Source: GCA-003244245 sp032230565 (lineage in GTDB: Bacteria > Actinomycetota > Actinomycetes > Mycobacteriales > Pseudonocardiaceae). From it: 24,324 nucleotides of DNA. Made by a program: the position numbers and the translations under genes. Below, piece by piece: positions 16,820 to 23,513 of the stretch. The stretch is taken from positions 1 through 24,324 of the forward strand of contig JAVXWL010000126.1 in the NCBI GenBank assembly GCA_032230565.1, in the 5' to 3' direction. Within the stretch, counting starts at the first letter, position 1. Each line of letters opens with the position of its first letter. A model generated the notes under the pieces. That model saw only the letters and a program-made list of their open reading frames with translations. It did not search any database and was not told the origin of the DNA.

Positions 16820-17117
16820 GGCATCTCCTCCGCTTCTCGAACCCGACGCGGCGCCGCACTCGCGTTAGCCCGTGCATCTGCTCGATACCGTTGAGAGTAG
16901 TAGAGCCGACCAACACTGTCACCACCTTCTCACCGATGTATGACGCAAGTAACTCGCATGGCGGGTATCATGGGCCACTCGGCGCAGGTGATATCACTGC
17001 TGCCGTTGCGAGTGGCGCGAAAACCCGATGGCACATACTCGAACGTGGCGGTACTAGGCCGGTTGAGGCCGCCACTCCGAGCGCGGCGTGACCCAGCGTG
17101 TGCAAGCTTAGATTAGC

Positions 17118-17168
17118 AGTGTACTAAAGTACGTACGCTCCCACAGCACAATGCATATGCAATTGCAT
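17118..17168. promoter_or_regulatory. Cluster of short palindromes upstream of the DUF5996 gene
   Basis: AGTGTAC-N8-GTACGCT (17118-17139, 6 of 7 bases matched) contains GTAC-TAAA-GTAC and GTACGTAC. Then GCATATGC (17153-17160) runs into ATGCAATTGCAT (17157-17168), a perfect 12-bp palindrome. Such nested dyads in an A/T-rich pocket 70-120 bp before a start resemble operator DNA. The binding protein is unknown. Confidence 0.4.
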
Positions 17169-17207
17169 CCCTACTTATTCCGGGCGGGTGACCGCCTAGA
17201 CCCGGCC

Positions 17208-17235
17208 TTCGTCGGGCCCGTTTGTCCGGTAGCGT
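17208..17235 (+). promoter_or_regulatory. Possible promoter of a leaderless DUF5996 transcript
   Basis: TTCGTC (17208-17213), a 16-nt spacer, and TAGCGT (17230-17235) end 6 nt before the ATG at 17242. The TANNNT box at that distance is what leaderless actinobacterial genes show, and there is no ribosome-binding site before this ATG. Confidence 0.3.
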
Positions 17236-17241
17236 CACGCC

Positions 17242-18162
17242 ATGCACTGCGGCTGGCCTTCCCTTTCCTATCCGGAGTGGAGCGCGACCTGCGACACGCT
17301 CCACGCGCACACCCAGGTCCTCGGTAAGCTGGCTGCCGCGATCGCCCCACCCGAACCCCAGCTCCAACACGCGGCGCTGCGGCTGACCGCGAGGGGATGG
17401 GAAACGGCCCCGCTGGCTGCGACCGACGGCTCAGGGGCACTGGTCGTTACCCTCGATCTACGAACCCATGAGGCTGTCGTCGAGCACAGCGACGGCAACC
17501 AGCAACGCATTGCGCTCACCCCCGACCGACCGGTGAGCGAGGTAACCCGCGAAGTACTCACAGCGGTCCGCCGCCTCGGGGCCTCGGTCGACGTCGACCT
17601 GACCCCGCAGGAAGTACCGTGGAGGGTGCCGCTCGATGAAGACAACGAGCACCAGCGTTATGACCCTGGTCAGGTCAGTTCATACTTCGCCGCCGCGACC
17701 CGCGCCGCACTCGTCCTGGCAGCATTCCGAGCGCCATATCGCGGACGCTCGACGCCGGTCAACGCGTGGTGGGGTTCCTTTGATCTTGCGGTGAATCTGT
17801 TTTCCGGCCAGCCGGCCGAGCCACCGTCGGACGACTTCATCATGCGAAACGCGATGGATGCGCAGGAGGTCGCCATCGGCTGGTGGCCTGGCGATCCGCG
17901 ATACGGCAAGGCTGCGTTCTATGCCTATGCGCATCCAGCGCCGGAGGGCTTCGAGAACGCGACGCTTTTCCCCGCGACGGCGCGCTGGGATGCGGCGCTC
18001 GGCGAGTACATCCTGGACTGGGACGACGTGTGCCGCAGCCCCGACCCGCACGCGGTTGGGCTGGAGTTCGCCCGCTCAGCATTCCGCCATGCCTGCACGG
18101 TATGCGAGTGGGATCCAGCCCTTCTGGCCAGCGCTGAGGGCACTCCACCGCCTATCCTCTAA
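17242..18162 (+). CDS. DUF5996 family protein
   Basis: A 306-aa protein matching DUF5996 along its length. N-terminal WPSLSYPEWSATCDTLH and TQVLGKLAAAIAPPEP are followed by LTARGWETAPL. A middle DEDNEHQRYDP leads to VNAWWGSFDLAVNLFSG (compare HFFWGSFDLAVTRFSGR in relatives). The C-terminal part contains VAIGWWPGD, AAFYAYAHPAPEGF and LGEYILDWDDV. Family length is about 300 aa, so this copy looks complete. No biochemical role is established to my knowledge; the conserved Trp, His and Asp positions hint at a pocket, but that is inference. It stands alone on the plus strand and may be leaderless. Confidence 0.85.
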   Translation: MHCGWPSLSYPEWSATCDTLHAHTQVLGKLAAAIAPPEPQLQHAALRLTARGWETAPLAATDGSGALVVTLDLRTHEAVVEHSDGNQQRIALTPDRPVSEVTREVLTAVRRLGASVDVDLTPQEVPWRVPLDEDNEHQRYDPGQVSSYFAAATRAALVLAAFRAPYRGRSTPVNAWWGSFDLAVNLFSGQPAEPPSDDFIMRNAMDAQEVAIGWWPGDPRYGKAAFYAYAHPAPEGFENATLFPATARWDAALGEYILDWDDVCRSPDPHAVGLEFARSAFRHACTVCEWDPALLASAEGTPPPIL

Positions 18163-18655
18163 GACACGTCGCGGGGTTGCCCGGCAACTCAGCGTGAGGT
18201 GCTCCGCCCGCCGGTCGTTCCAGCTTGCTCGGCGGCGCCCTGGACCCGCAGATCCGGTGGAGAGAACGGTCTCTCTCACTCGCTGACCTGGGCCCGACCC
18301 GCGTCACGACAACCCAAACGGGGCGGACAATATGATGTACGCGATGCAGGCTGAAAGGTACTCTGAGGTGGTAATGCGCATTTAGCGACACGAGTCCCGA
18401 TCTCTCCGGCTCGACGCGTGGCGATCGGATAGATGACCGGACTCGCCGAGCGGTGCGGCATGCTGCTCTAGATTCCGGTGACGCACTGACCAGTGGGTGT
18501 CGACGGGGAGAACCGTTGGCTCCCAGCCGAGCAGAAGGGCACTCTTCTGCGCAGCAGGTCCAGTGCGTCGCAGCCGGTGATGCACGCGATCGTCGGCGAC
18601 AGCATTGTGGGCAAGATCTCGCTGGCCGCTGGACCGCTGACCCGGATGGGGACAC
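18163..18655. other. Non-coding or degraded stretch
   Basis: About 490 bp without a supportable gene. All longer open frames are Arg/Ser/Pro/Cys-rich, as expected of shadow readings in G/C-rich DNA. A short reading near 18575 containing MHAIVGDSIV recalls the start of DUF1918 proteins, but the likeness ends after ten residues. Possibly decayed coding DNA. Confidence 0.4.
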
Positions 18656-18775
18656 ATGTACATCATTGGCTACATCGCAGCAATTCTGGCAGCGATCATC
18701 GTCCTTTTCGTGCTCACACTCGGAGTGCTGTCCTTGTCAGATGTCCGCCGCTACATGCAGATCCGCAAAATGTGA
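18656..18775 (+). CDS. DUF6893-like 39-aa membrane microprotein
   Basis: A 39-aa protein consisting of one transmembrane helix (IAAILAAIIVLFVLTLGVL) and a basic C-terminus, LSDVRRYMQIRKM. The pattern MxxxGWIA...helix...LPDxxRYxxIRKM is that of the DUF6893 family of actinobacterial single-pass microproteins. GATGGGGA lies 5 nt before the ATG as a ribosome-binding site. Its 3' end overlaps antisense the 3' end of the thiol-peroxidase pseudogene by 25 nt. Role unknown; the C-terminus is predicted to lie in the cytoplasm by the positive-inside rule. Confidence 0.65.
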   Translation: MYIIGYIAAILAAIIVLFVLTLGVLSLSDVRRYMQIRKM

Positions 18776-19241
18776 CGCTGCACCTTCAAGGCGCGCGCCC
18801 GGTCCACCCGCGATAATTTAGCCGAAGCGGCGAGACCGGGCGCGCCGCCGTCCGCCGATTGTGTGGCAGCACTGGAAGAGCCAGCAGCCAGTGAGGTGGC
18901 CACTGAGCGCACGGCGTCAACCGCAGCCTGGTAGTCAGGTTCCTGCATCTGATCGTCTACGCACTCGACGTGTACCAACCGGCGGTCCGCATCAAGGGCG
19001 AAGACAGCGCGCTGCTCCCACCGTCGGGTCTCGATATCGCAGATCGGCGTGTCGAGCGAGTTCATAACGTTCAGGATGCGAATGGAGCCGTCCGAGTCGG
19101 TGAGCCTGACACCCTGGCTCGCCTGGCCGTCGAAGTGGTCGAGGGTGAAGTCCGAGGCGATTTCACTCCGGTTGAGCTTCGGCCCTATGACAGTCAATCT
19201 CTCCTCGAACTCGTACGCCTCCCTGCGCGCTCAGCCGTCAT
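18751..19241 (-). pseudogene. tpx: Thiol peroxidase (Tpx-type peroxiredoxin) remnant with internal deletion and 5' frameshift
   Basis: The best start is ATG at 19241 (MTAERAGR), but a one-base offset near 19220 puts AYEFEERLTVIGPKLN into the next frame. After that comes a clear Tpx N-half: SDFTLDHFDGQ, then NVMNSLDTPICDIETRRWE with the peroxidatic Cys in the SLDTxxC motif. The reading then jumps at about 19014/19015 directly to QRAVFALDADRRLVHVECV and EPDYQAAVDAVR, the C-terminal strand and helix of the family. Some 55-60 residues are missing, including the resolving cysteine and the DLPFAQ region. The C-terminus also reads through ~40 residues to a TAG at 18751. Tpx reduces lipid and alkyl hydroperoxides; this copy cannot run the normal two-cysteine cycle. 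The deletion is in frame. Confidence 0.8.
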
Positions 19242-19385
19242 GTGGGCCGAATTTACAGAGCGGACACTCGTCGACGGTCGACTCGACTAAGAGTGTCGAA
19301 TACACGCGTATCCGGGGACGGTAATGACTGGCCGTTGCAGACCGTGGAGGCACCTGCCTAAGCCGGAGATGCAGACGGTCGCGTT

Positions 19386-19415
19386 GGTGCCGGAGGCCCC
19401 CCGGAGGCACCTTTT
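19386..19415 (+). terminator. Possible intrinsic terminator
   Basis: GGTGCC (19386-19391) pairs with GGCACC (19406-19411) around a G/C-rich loop and is followed at once by TTTT. The stem is only 6 bp, and no strong plus-strand gene ends just upstream apart from the microprotein at 18775, so this is tentative. Confidence 0.3.
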
Positions 19416-19505
19416 ACTATAGCTTGGGAGACCTATTCGGCCAGTGGTCTGGGTCTCAGCCGCGGACGCAAGGCCACGAGTGAATGTTCGTGTCAGCATG
19501 AGGGT

Positions 19506-20747
19506 ATGGTCTCACCGGCTGTGAGCGATGACGCTGGAACCTTTCTCTATCCCCGCCGGTTTTACAGTGCGCGGGAGCGCAATGAGCGGTTGGGCCGCTG
19601 GCTCCGCATCGTTGCGGGGGTCACGACGGTGGATGAGCGGTTGCTTGACCGGTTGGGGCGGCGGATGTTTGCCCGCGACGAGCTCGGTGCCCAACTGGTC
19701 AGGGCGATGCGCCGGTCGAAGGACGACCCGGAGCGGGTCGCCATGGCGCAGTTTAAGGATGCCCTCGCTGACGGGATCGGGGCCGTGCCGGACGCGCCGC
19801 AGGCGCTGCGCGAATTTTTCGCGGTGGTCGATGACGTGCCGGATTGGGTGGACTTCGATTTGCTCGAGCGAGGGGCGCGGGCGTTTCGACGGTTCGGGCG
19901 CAGCCGCGACGACGTCCTGCTGCAGCTAGCGCTGATCGGTGGTTACCGGTTCGCCGGACCGGCCGACCTGCTGGTGCGAACCGGTGGCCTGACCGGTTCG
20001 AACGCCATGCGTCGGCTCGGGGAGACCCATAAATGGGTCGACGCGGTAAGTGCACCGGCGGGGATGCGTCGAGCTGGCGAGGGTTTCAAGCTCACCGTTC
20101 ACGTGCGGGTCATGCACGCCTTGGTTAATCAGCAGTTCGAAACCAACGGTCGCTGGAACATCCTGAAGTACGGCCTGCCGATCAACCAGGCTGACCAGGC
20201 CGGGACGCTGGGGCTGTTTAGCAGCACGGTCCTGCTCGGAGTACGAGCGCTCGGGCGCATCGTGACCAAAGCTGAGTCGCTGGCGATCATGCACTTGTGG
20301 AAGTTCGTAGGTTGGCTGATGGGAATCGACGAGGACTGGCTATTCGACACCGAGCGTGAGCAGAACGTCTTCAACTACCACGTGCTACTCGCCCAAGCAG
20401 ATGCCACACCAGCTGGCGCCGCCCTGGCCGCGGCGCTAGTCAATGGACAACTCACCCAGAACTACGGGCACCTGAACACTGTTCGCGGCCATTACGCGCG
20501 GCTGCGCACATTGAGCATGCTGCGCTACTTCCTAGGCAAACAAGGCCTACACGACCTGAACTTGCCCATCACACCTGTCTGGGCCGTCCCTCCCATCATC
20601 GGGCGAAACCTGATCGAATCAGGATTGATTGCCCGTTCCCGCCTCGGGCGTCACTACCTCGAACACGCGGCCGACCGAAGCTCACAACGCCTGCTAAAGC
20701 TTAGGTTCGGCACCGCGCCAGCGGAAATCGGCGCACTGCCCACCTGA
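19506..20747 (+). CDS. Oxygenase MpaB family protein (DUF2236, latex-clearing-protein-like)
   Basis: A 413-aa mostly helical protein of the MpaB/Lcp family, whose characterised members are b-type heme oxygenases (rubber oxygenase Lcp) and the fungal MpaB oxygenase. Seen here: a central GGYRFAGPADLLVRTGGLTG, then RRLGETHKWV (position of the family's conserved Arg/Thr block), a following VRVMHALVNQQF with the candidate heme-ligand His, and later SLAIMHLWKFVGWLMGI. Full family length without a signal peptide suggests a cytoplasmic enzyme. The start ATG at 19506 has no clear ribosome-binding site; an internal GTG at 19524 is possible. The substrate is not predictable. It stands alone, with no redox partner adjacent. 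Confidence 0.85.
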   Translation: MVSPAVSDDAGTFLYPRRFYSARERNERLGRWLRIVAGVTTVDERLLDRLGRRMFARDELGAQLVRAMRRSKDDPERVAMAQFKDALADGIGAVPDAPQALREFFAVVDDVPDWVDFDLLERGARAFRRFGRSRDDVLLQLALIGGYRFAGPADLLVRTGGLTGSNAMRRLGETHKWVDAVSAPAGMRRAGEGFKLTVHVRVMHALVNQQFETNGRWNILKYGLPINQADQAGTLGLFSSTVLLGVRALGRIVTKAESLAIMHLWKFVGWLMGIDEDWLFDTEREQNVFNYHVLLAQADATPAGAALAAALVNGQLTQNYGHLNTVRGHYARLRTLSMLRYFLGKQGLHDLNLPITPVWAVPPIIGRNLIESGLIARSRLGRHYLEHAADRSSQRLLKLRFGTAPAEIGALPT

Positions 20748-20750
20748 ACT

Positions 20751-20763
20751 CCGCGCTTCGCGG
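20751..20763 (+). terminator. Short G/C hairpin after the MpaB-family gene
   Basis: CCGCG-CTT-CGCGG starts 3 nt after the stop codon. It has a stable 5-bp stem and tight loop but no T-run, of the kind often seen at actinomycete gene ends. Confidence 0.3.
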
Positions 20764-21181
20764 CGACGTGACGTTCGCTCTATAGGTGGGAAGACGGCGA
20801 AGACCTTCTGTTCCGTAGTAGTAGCGTGACGTCCGCGAACGAAAAATGTTGACGTTGGTGGTGATGCAGGCAGGCCGACGAGGCCCTGCCGGTGGGTTGG
20901 TGAACCGTGCGGCGTCCGCAAGCCGCCGCGCCGCCTTCGGATCCTGAACCCCGGCTACCCGGCACTCTCTCCCCGCGCAAGCTCCAGCCGCTGACGGAGC
21001 GTCAACGGCAGCCGAAGTCTGACCCCCTGGCGGCACGTGGGTTCAAGGGCGGATCTCGGTGATCGTCGCGGCTGATCGACCATCGGGCGGTGTGGTCCTC
21101 GAAGCGGCTGGCCGAGCGTGCGTGGTGAAAGGGCTCATTGACGGGCAGCCGCTCACCAACCGTTTCCGCTGGCAGCGGTCA
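20764..21181. other. Intergenic stretch with a 10-bp-arm hairpin
   Basis: About 420 bp without a recognisable gene between the oxygenase and the toxin-antitoxin pair. The one clear structure is GCCGCTGACG-GAG-CGTCAACGGC (20987-21009), two 10-nt arms with a single mismatch and a 3-nt loop, not followed by a T-run. Confidence 0.45.
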
Positions 21182-21208
21182 TCGTTGCGTAACTGTGAGA
21201 GGCAACGA
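21182..21208. promoter_or_regulatory. Inverted repeat at the start of the toxin-antitoxin operon
   Basis: TCGTTGC (21182-21188) and GCAACGA (21202-21208) are perfect 7-bp arms 13 nt apart, straddling the proposed GTG start at 21195. Type II antitoxins or their complexes commonly bind such repeats to repress their own operon. If translation instead starts at TTG 21138, the repeat is intragenic. Confidence 0.35.
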
Positions 21209-21539
21209 GCGAAGGGACGTCGCGTCCGATACACCGCAGTACGCGCTGACGGCAGTTGAGCGATCGGGTCCAGCGATCCGAGCAGCTCTGCTTGCGCATG
21301 CGCCCGAGAGGTGCGCGAAGTTTGAGGAAGAGTTTCGCTCCGCACTCGCACTGGCCGCACAGGACCTTGACCTGTCGGGGCCGCAAGCGGTGCTGGTTCA
21401 CTGGCAGGCAGTGGCCATGATGGCAGCGAACCCACTCACCGCTGACGAACGCGGGCAGATCGAACGCGCCAAAGCAGGCGATGTCAGTGGGCTGCTTAGC
21501 TGGCACCAAGATAAAAACGGGAGCTGGGTGCGGCGGTAA
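21195..21539 (+). CDS. DUF6247-type antitoxin
   Basis: A 114-aa protein from GTG at 21195, or 133 aa from TTG at 21138, which has GAAAGG before it. The conserved core starts at GPAIRAALLAHAPERCAKFEEEF and runs through SALALAAQDLDL, HWQAVAMMAANPLT and ERAKAGD, in the style of DUF6247 proteins. These are small actinobacterial helical proteins found in front of RelE-like toxins. The ending DKNGSWVRR directly abuts the toxin start (TAA then ATG), so the pair is co-translated. It is expected to neutralise the toxin and to help autoregulate. The start is uncertain; the pairing is well supported by layout. Confidence 0.65.
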   Translation: MRGNERRDVASDTPQYALTAVERSGPAIRAALLAHAPERCAKFEEEFRSALALAAQDLDLSGPQAVLVHWQAVAMMAANPLTADERGQIERAKAGDVSGLLSWHQDKNGSWVRR

Positions 21540-21797
21540 ATGCCGCGCTACACACTAAAGTCGGTCACGGAGGCTGACAGACAGTACGCCAACCTTCCCG
21601 AGGCCACGCGACTACTTGCCGACCGGCGCATCCAAGAGTTGCTGGACAATCCCATCGGAAGTCCAGACAGCGAATACGACTCGCAATTTGATCAATGGTC
21701 GATCCCAATTGGCCACGATAAGGGATGGATCGTTTATGTCATCGTAGAGAACGCTCGACTGGTGACCCTGCTTCGATTCCTTCCCGGCCTCGACTAA
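21540..21797 (+). CDS. RelE/ParE-like toxin of a type II toxin-antitoxin pair
   Basis: An 85-aa protein with the RelE/ParE fold pattern: LKSVTEADRQYANLPEATR (helical start), a helix with IQELLDNPIGSP, then a beta-sheet with FDQWSIPIGHDKGWIVYVIV and ENARLVTLLRF. The central W-x-I-P-x-x-x-x-K-G-W-I-V-Y strand is the typical ligand-side strand. RelE toxins cut mRNA on the ribosome while ParE toxins poison gyrase; the sequence does not decide which. It begins immediately after the antitoxin stop without an intervening base, so translation is coupled. Confidence 0.72.
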   Translation: MPRYTLKSVTEADRQYANLPEATRLLADRRIQELLDNPIGSPDSEYDSQFDQWSIPIGHDKGWIVYVIVENARLVTLLRFLPGLD

Positions 21798-21807
21798 GCA
21801 GCAGGGC

Positions 21808-22005
21808 ATGAGAACCATTTTGGCAGAGCAAATTGGCCCAGCGGATATCCTGCGCCATTGGTGCCCTGCAGTGCGCGCGGTCTGCGACGGCGCAGCGACG
21901 GTACTGGTCGACAAGAAGGATGCGGCGTGTGAAGCAGTCGATGCAGTCCTGGGCTATTCGACGGACCGTCGGACGGTGTCGATAAGGATGTCGATGAGAT
22001 GGTGA
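21808..22005 (+). CDS. Possible small ORF downstream of the toxin
   Basis: A 65-aa reading starting with ATG 10 nt after the toxin stop, with CAGCAGGG before it. Its first 48 residues (AEQIGPADILRHWCPAV, then VLVDKKDAACEAVDAVLGY) look protein-like. The end, however, runs antisense through the MarR gene, so a complete gene is doubtful. No family is recognised. Confidence 0.2.
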   Translation: MRTILAEQIGPADILRHWCPAVRAVCDGAATVLVDKKDAACEAVDAVLGYSTDRRTVSIRMSMRW

Positions 22006-22376
22006 CGCGCTTTGGAGCTCATGCCGGTGAGAACGGCTTGCAGGCGTCTAGCGGTGTCTGGGTCGGTGTCGCCGATAATCTGTTGAGCCTCCGGGGTGAG
22101 AGTCAGGTGGATGCGTCGACGGTGGTGCGGGTCCGGCGTGCGGCACACCAGCCCGGTACCGGTCAGTCGATCAACCATCGCGGAAGTGGCCGGCGGTCTA
22201 GTCCCTAGAGCCTGAGCCAGCTCGGTGAGGCTGACCGGGGCCAGCGCACCGATGAGGTGCAGCGCGGTGAGTTGCAGGAGCGTCATCCCGCGGCCTGCCC
22301 AGACAGCGGGGCTGGCCATGACCACTGCCCGCAGGTGAGCGACGAGCCAGTCGATGTCCTGCGCCGTGACCACCAT
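21954..22376 (-). CDS. MarR-family transcriptional regulator
   Basis: A 140-aa winged-helix regulator. Helix-turn-helix: SLTELAQALGTRPPATSAMVDRL. Wing: GLVCRTPDPHHRRRIHLTLT, with the conserved D-x-x-x-R-R pattern. The family forms dimers that usually repress nearby or their own promoter and let go on binding a phenolic or lipophilic ligand or on oxidation. The start at 22376 (MVVTAQDIDWLV) is chosen because AGGAGG lies 10 nt upstream; a 37-residue longer in-frame reading to 22487 has no such site. No target gene is adjacent on the divergent side, where about 1.1 kb appears empty, so autoregulation or a distant target is likely. Confidence 0.85.
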   Translation of the reverse strand: MVVTAQDIDWLVAHLRAVVMASPAVWAGRGMTLLQLTALHLIGALAPVSLTELAQALGTRPPATSAMVDRLTGTGLVCRTPDPHHRRRIHLTLTPEAQQIIGDTDPDTARRLQAVLTGMSSKARHHLIDILIDTVRRSVE

Positions 22377-22386
22377 CGCCTGGTGG

Positions 22387-22392
22387 CCTCCT
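22387..22392 (-). promoter_or_regulatory. Ribosome-binding site that sets the MarR start
   Basis: CCTCCT on the plus strand gives AGGAGG on the minus strand, 10 nt before the ATG at 22376. It favours the 140-aa form over the longer reading. Confidence 0.6.
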
Positions 22393-23513
22393 GTAGCAGC
22401 AAAGTCGCCACAGGACCTACCGATGCTGGCCAGTGACACGCCGCGAGCATCAGCTCCCCGACGCCCACGCTCATGACTGACCGGCATGTGGTCTCCCTAG
22501 GGCCAATCCCGACGTTTCTCCATCGTCCATGGCATGCACCTGTGACCGAACATGCGCTGTGTCCACTGAGAGAGTGAGACGCGGAGTGTCCATACAGATA
22601 CACCGGCTTCGAGCTAGGTGTTGTTGACCCCACCACGGGAACGTCACGTTGTTCGCCCGGGCGGCTCGTATCCGGGGGCGTTTCATACCTGTTGCATCGG
22701 GGCGCTGGTCCCGGTCTTTACAGGGTGGACGGCTTTTTTTGGGGAACTCGGTGGAAATTTCAGGCTATCGAGGGAGTCGCTGATGCCTTTATCCACATAC
22801 TCAGAGCTCGGATGAGGCCTGCATCGCGTCAAGCTCGCTGGGCGCTCAGTCACCAGCCCGGCACTTCTCAGTGATCATCGTGCCCGGCCTGCCCGGGGTC
22901 GTGCTGTTGTCAAACCCCAGGGAGCGGCCAGGTCACGGCACGGCATCACCCCCTCCCGGTGCGGGGAGCTCGGGAGCCAGCTCTACGTGCGACCCTGCGA
23001 CTAACAGAGCCCCGCGCGCGGCGTGATGACTAAGGCGGGAGTTCGCTTGGCCCTCAGCACATGGAGCAGGACTTGTCGTGCTCAGTAGTGGCCCAGGGCG
23101 TATTTGACCGAGCGACGTGCAGGTCGTCTGCCGTGTGCAGGGCGGTGGCCCTCAGTCGTCCGTCGGGCGCTCCCGGTTCTGAATACCATTTCGGAGTCGA
23201 GCAACCGGATGCAGCGTCTCTTCACGGGGAACGTTTGAGAAGTCGACAATCGGGGCACTCAGTCGCTCGCAGCAAAGGGAGAGGAATGATGGCGAGTCGA
23301 CGACGCCTTGGCCGGGTGCGTGCCTGCCGACCGCCTCGAAGCGCGCGGAAGCAGGCTGTAGCTGGCCGCCAGCCGTGCGAGCTTGTCGAACTGCATGCGG
23401 CTGTGGGCACAGCCGTACGGCTCTACAGCTAATCCTGCGTAGACAATGGAGATGATGCTGGCTTCTGTCGGGGCGACAGGTAAGCACGCTTGAGGACCCC
23501 CCGGGGAGTGGCA
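22393..23513. other. Long stretch without a recognisable gene
   Basis: About 1.1 kb between the MarR gene and the kinase. Open frames on both strands are short, start poorly and have Arg/Ser/Pro-rich compositions typical of shadows; none shows a family motif. It contains one terminator-like element (22708-22740) and a 10-bp palindrome CCGCGCGCGG at 23012-23021. It could be decayed coding DNA or hold an unseen small RNA. Confidence 0.5.
22708..22740 (+). terminator. Terminator-like hairpin with seven Ts
   Basis: GTCCC (22708-22712) pairs with GGG-T-GGAC (22723-22730, one bulge) and is followed by GGC and seven Ts (22734-22740), a striking T-run in G/C-rich DNA. No plus-strand gene is recognised upstream, so what it would terminate is unclear. 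Confidence 0.35.

Larger units (their letters stand above)
16820..17241. other. Non-coding stretch between divergent genes
   Basis: About 420 bp with no convincing gene; the open frames have weak starts and no recognisable content. It must contain the 5' signals of the minus-strand short ORF/reductase unit and of the DUF5996 gene. Its right part is locally A/T-richer than the surroundings and carries a cluster of palindromes (17118-17168). Confidence 0.5.

Noticed and set aside
18322..18384. Short reading MMYAMQAERYSEVVMRI that resembles the N-terminus of zinc alcohol dehydrogenases
   Set aside because: Only 17 residues long, with no matching downstream sequence in any frame; too short to call a remnant.
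18575..18650. Reading MHAIVGDSIV that recalls the start of DUF1918 proteins
   Set aside because: The resemblance stops after about ten residues and no frame continues with the GEILEV-type core.
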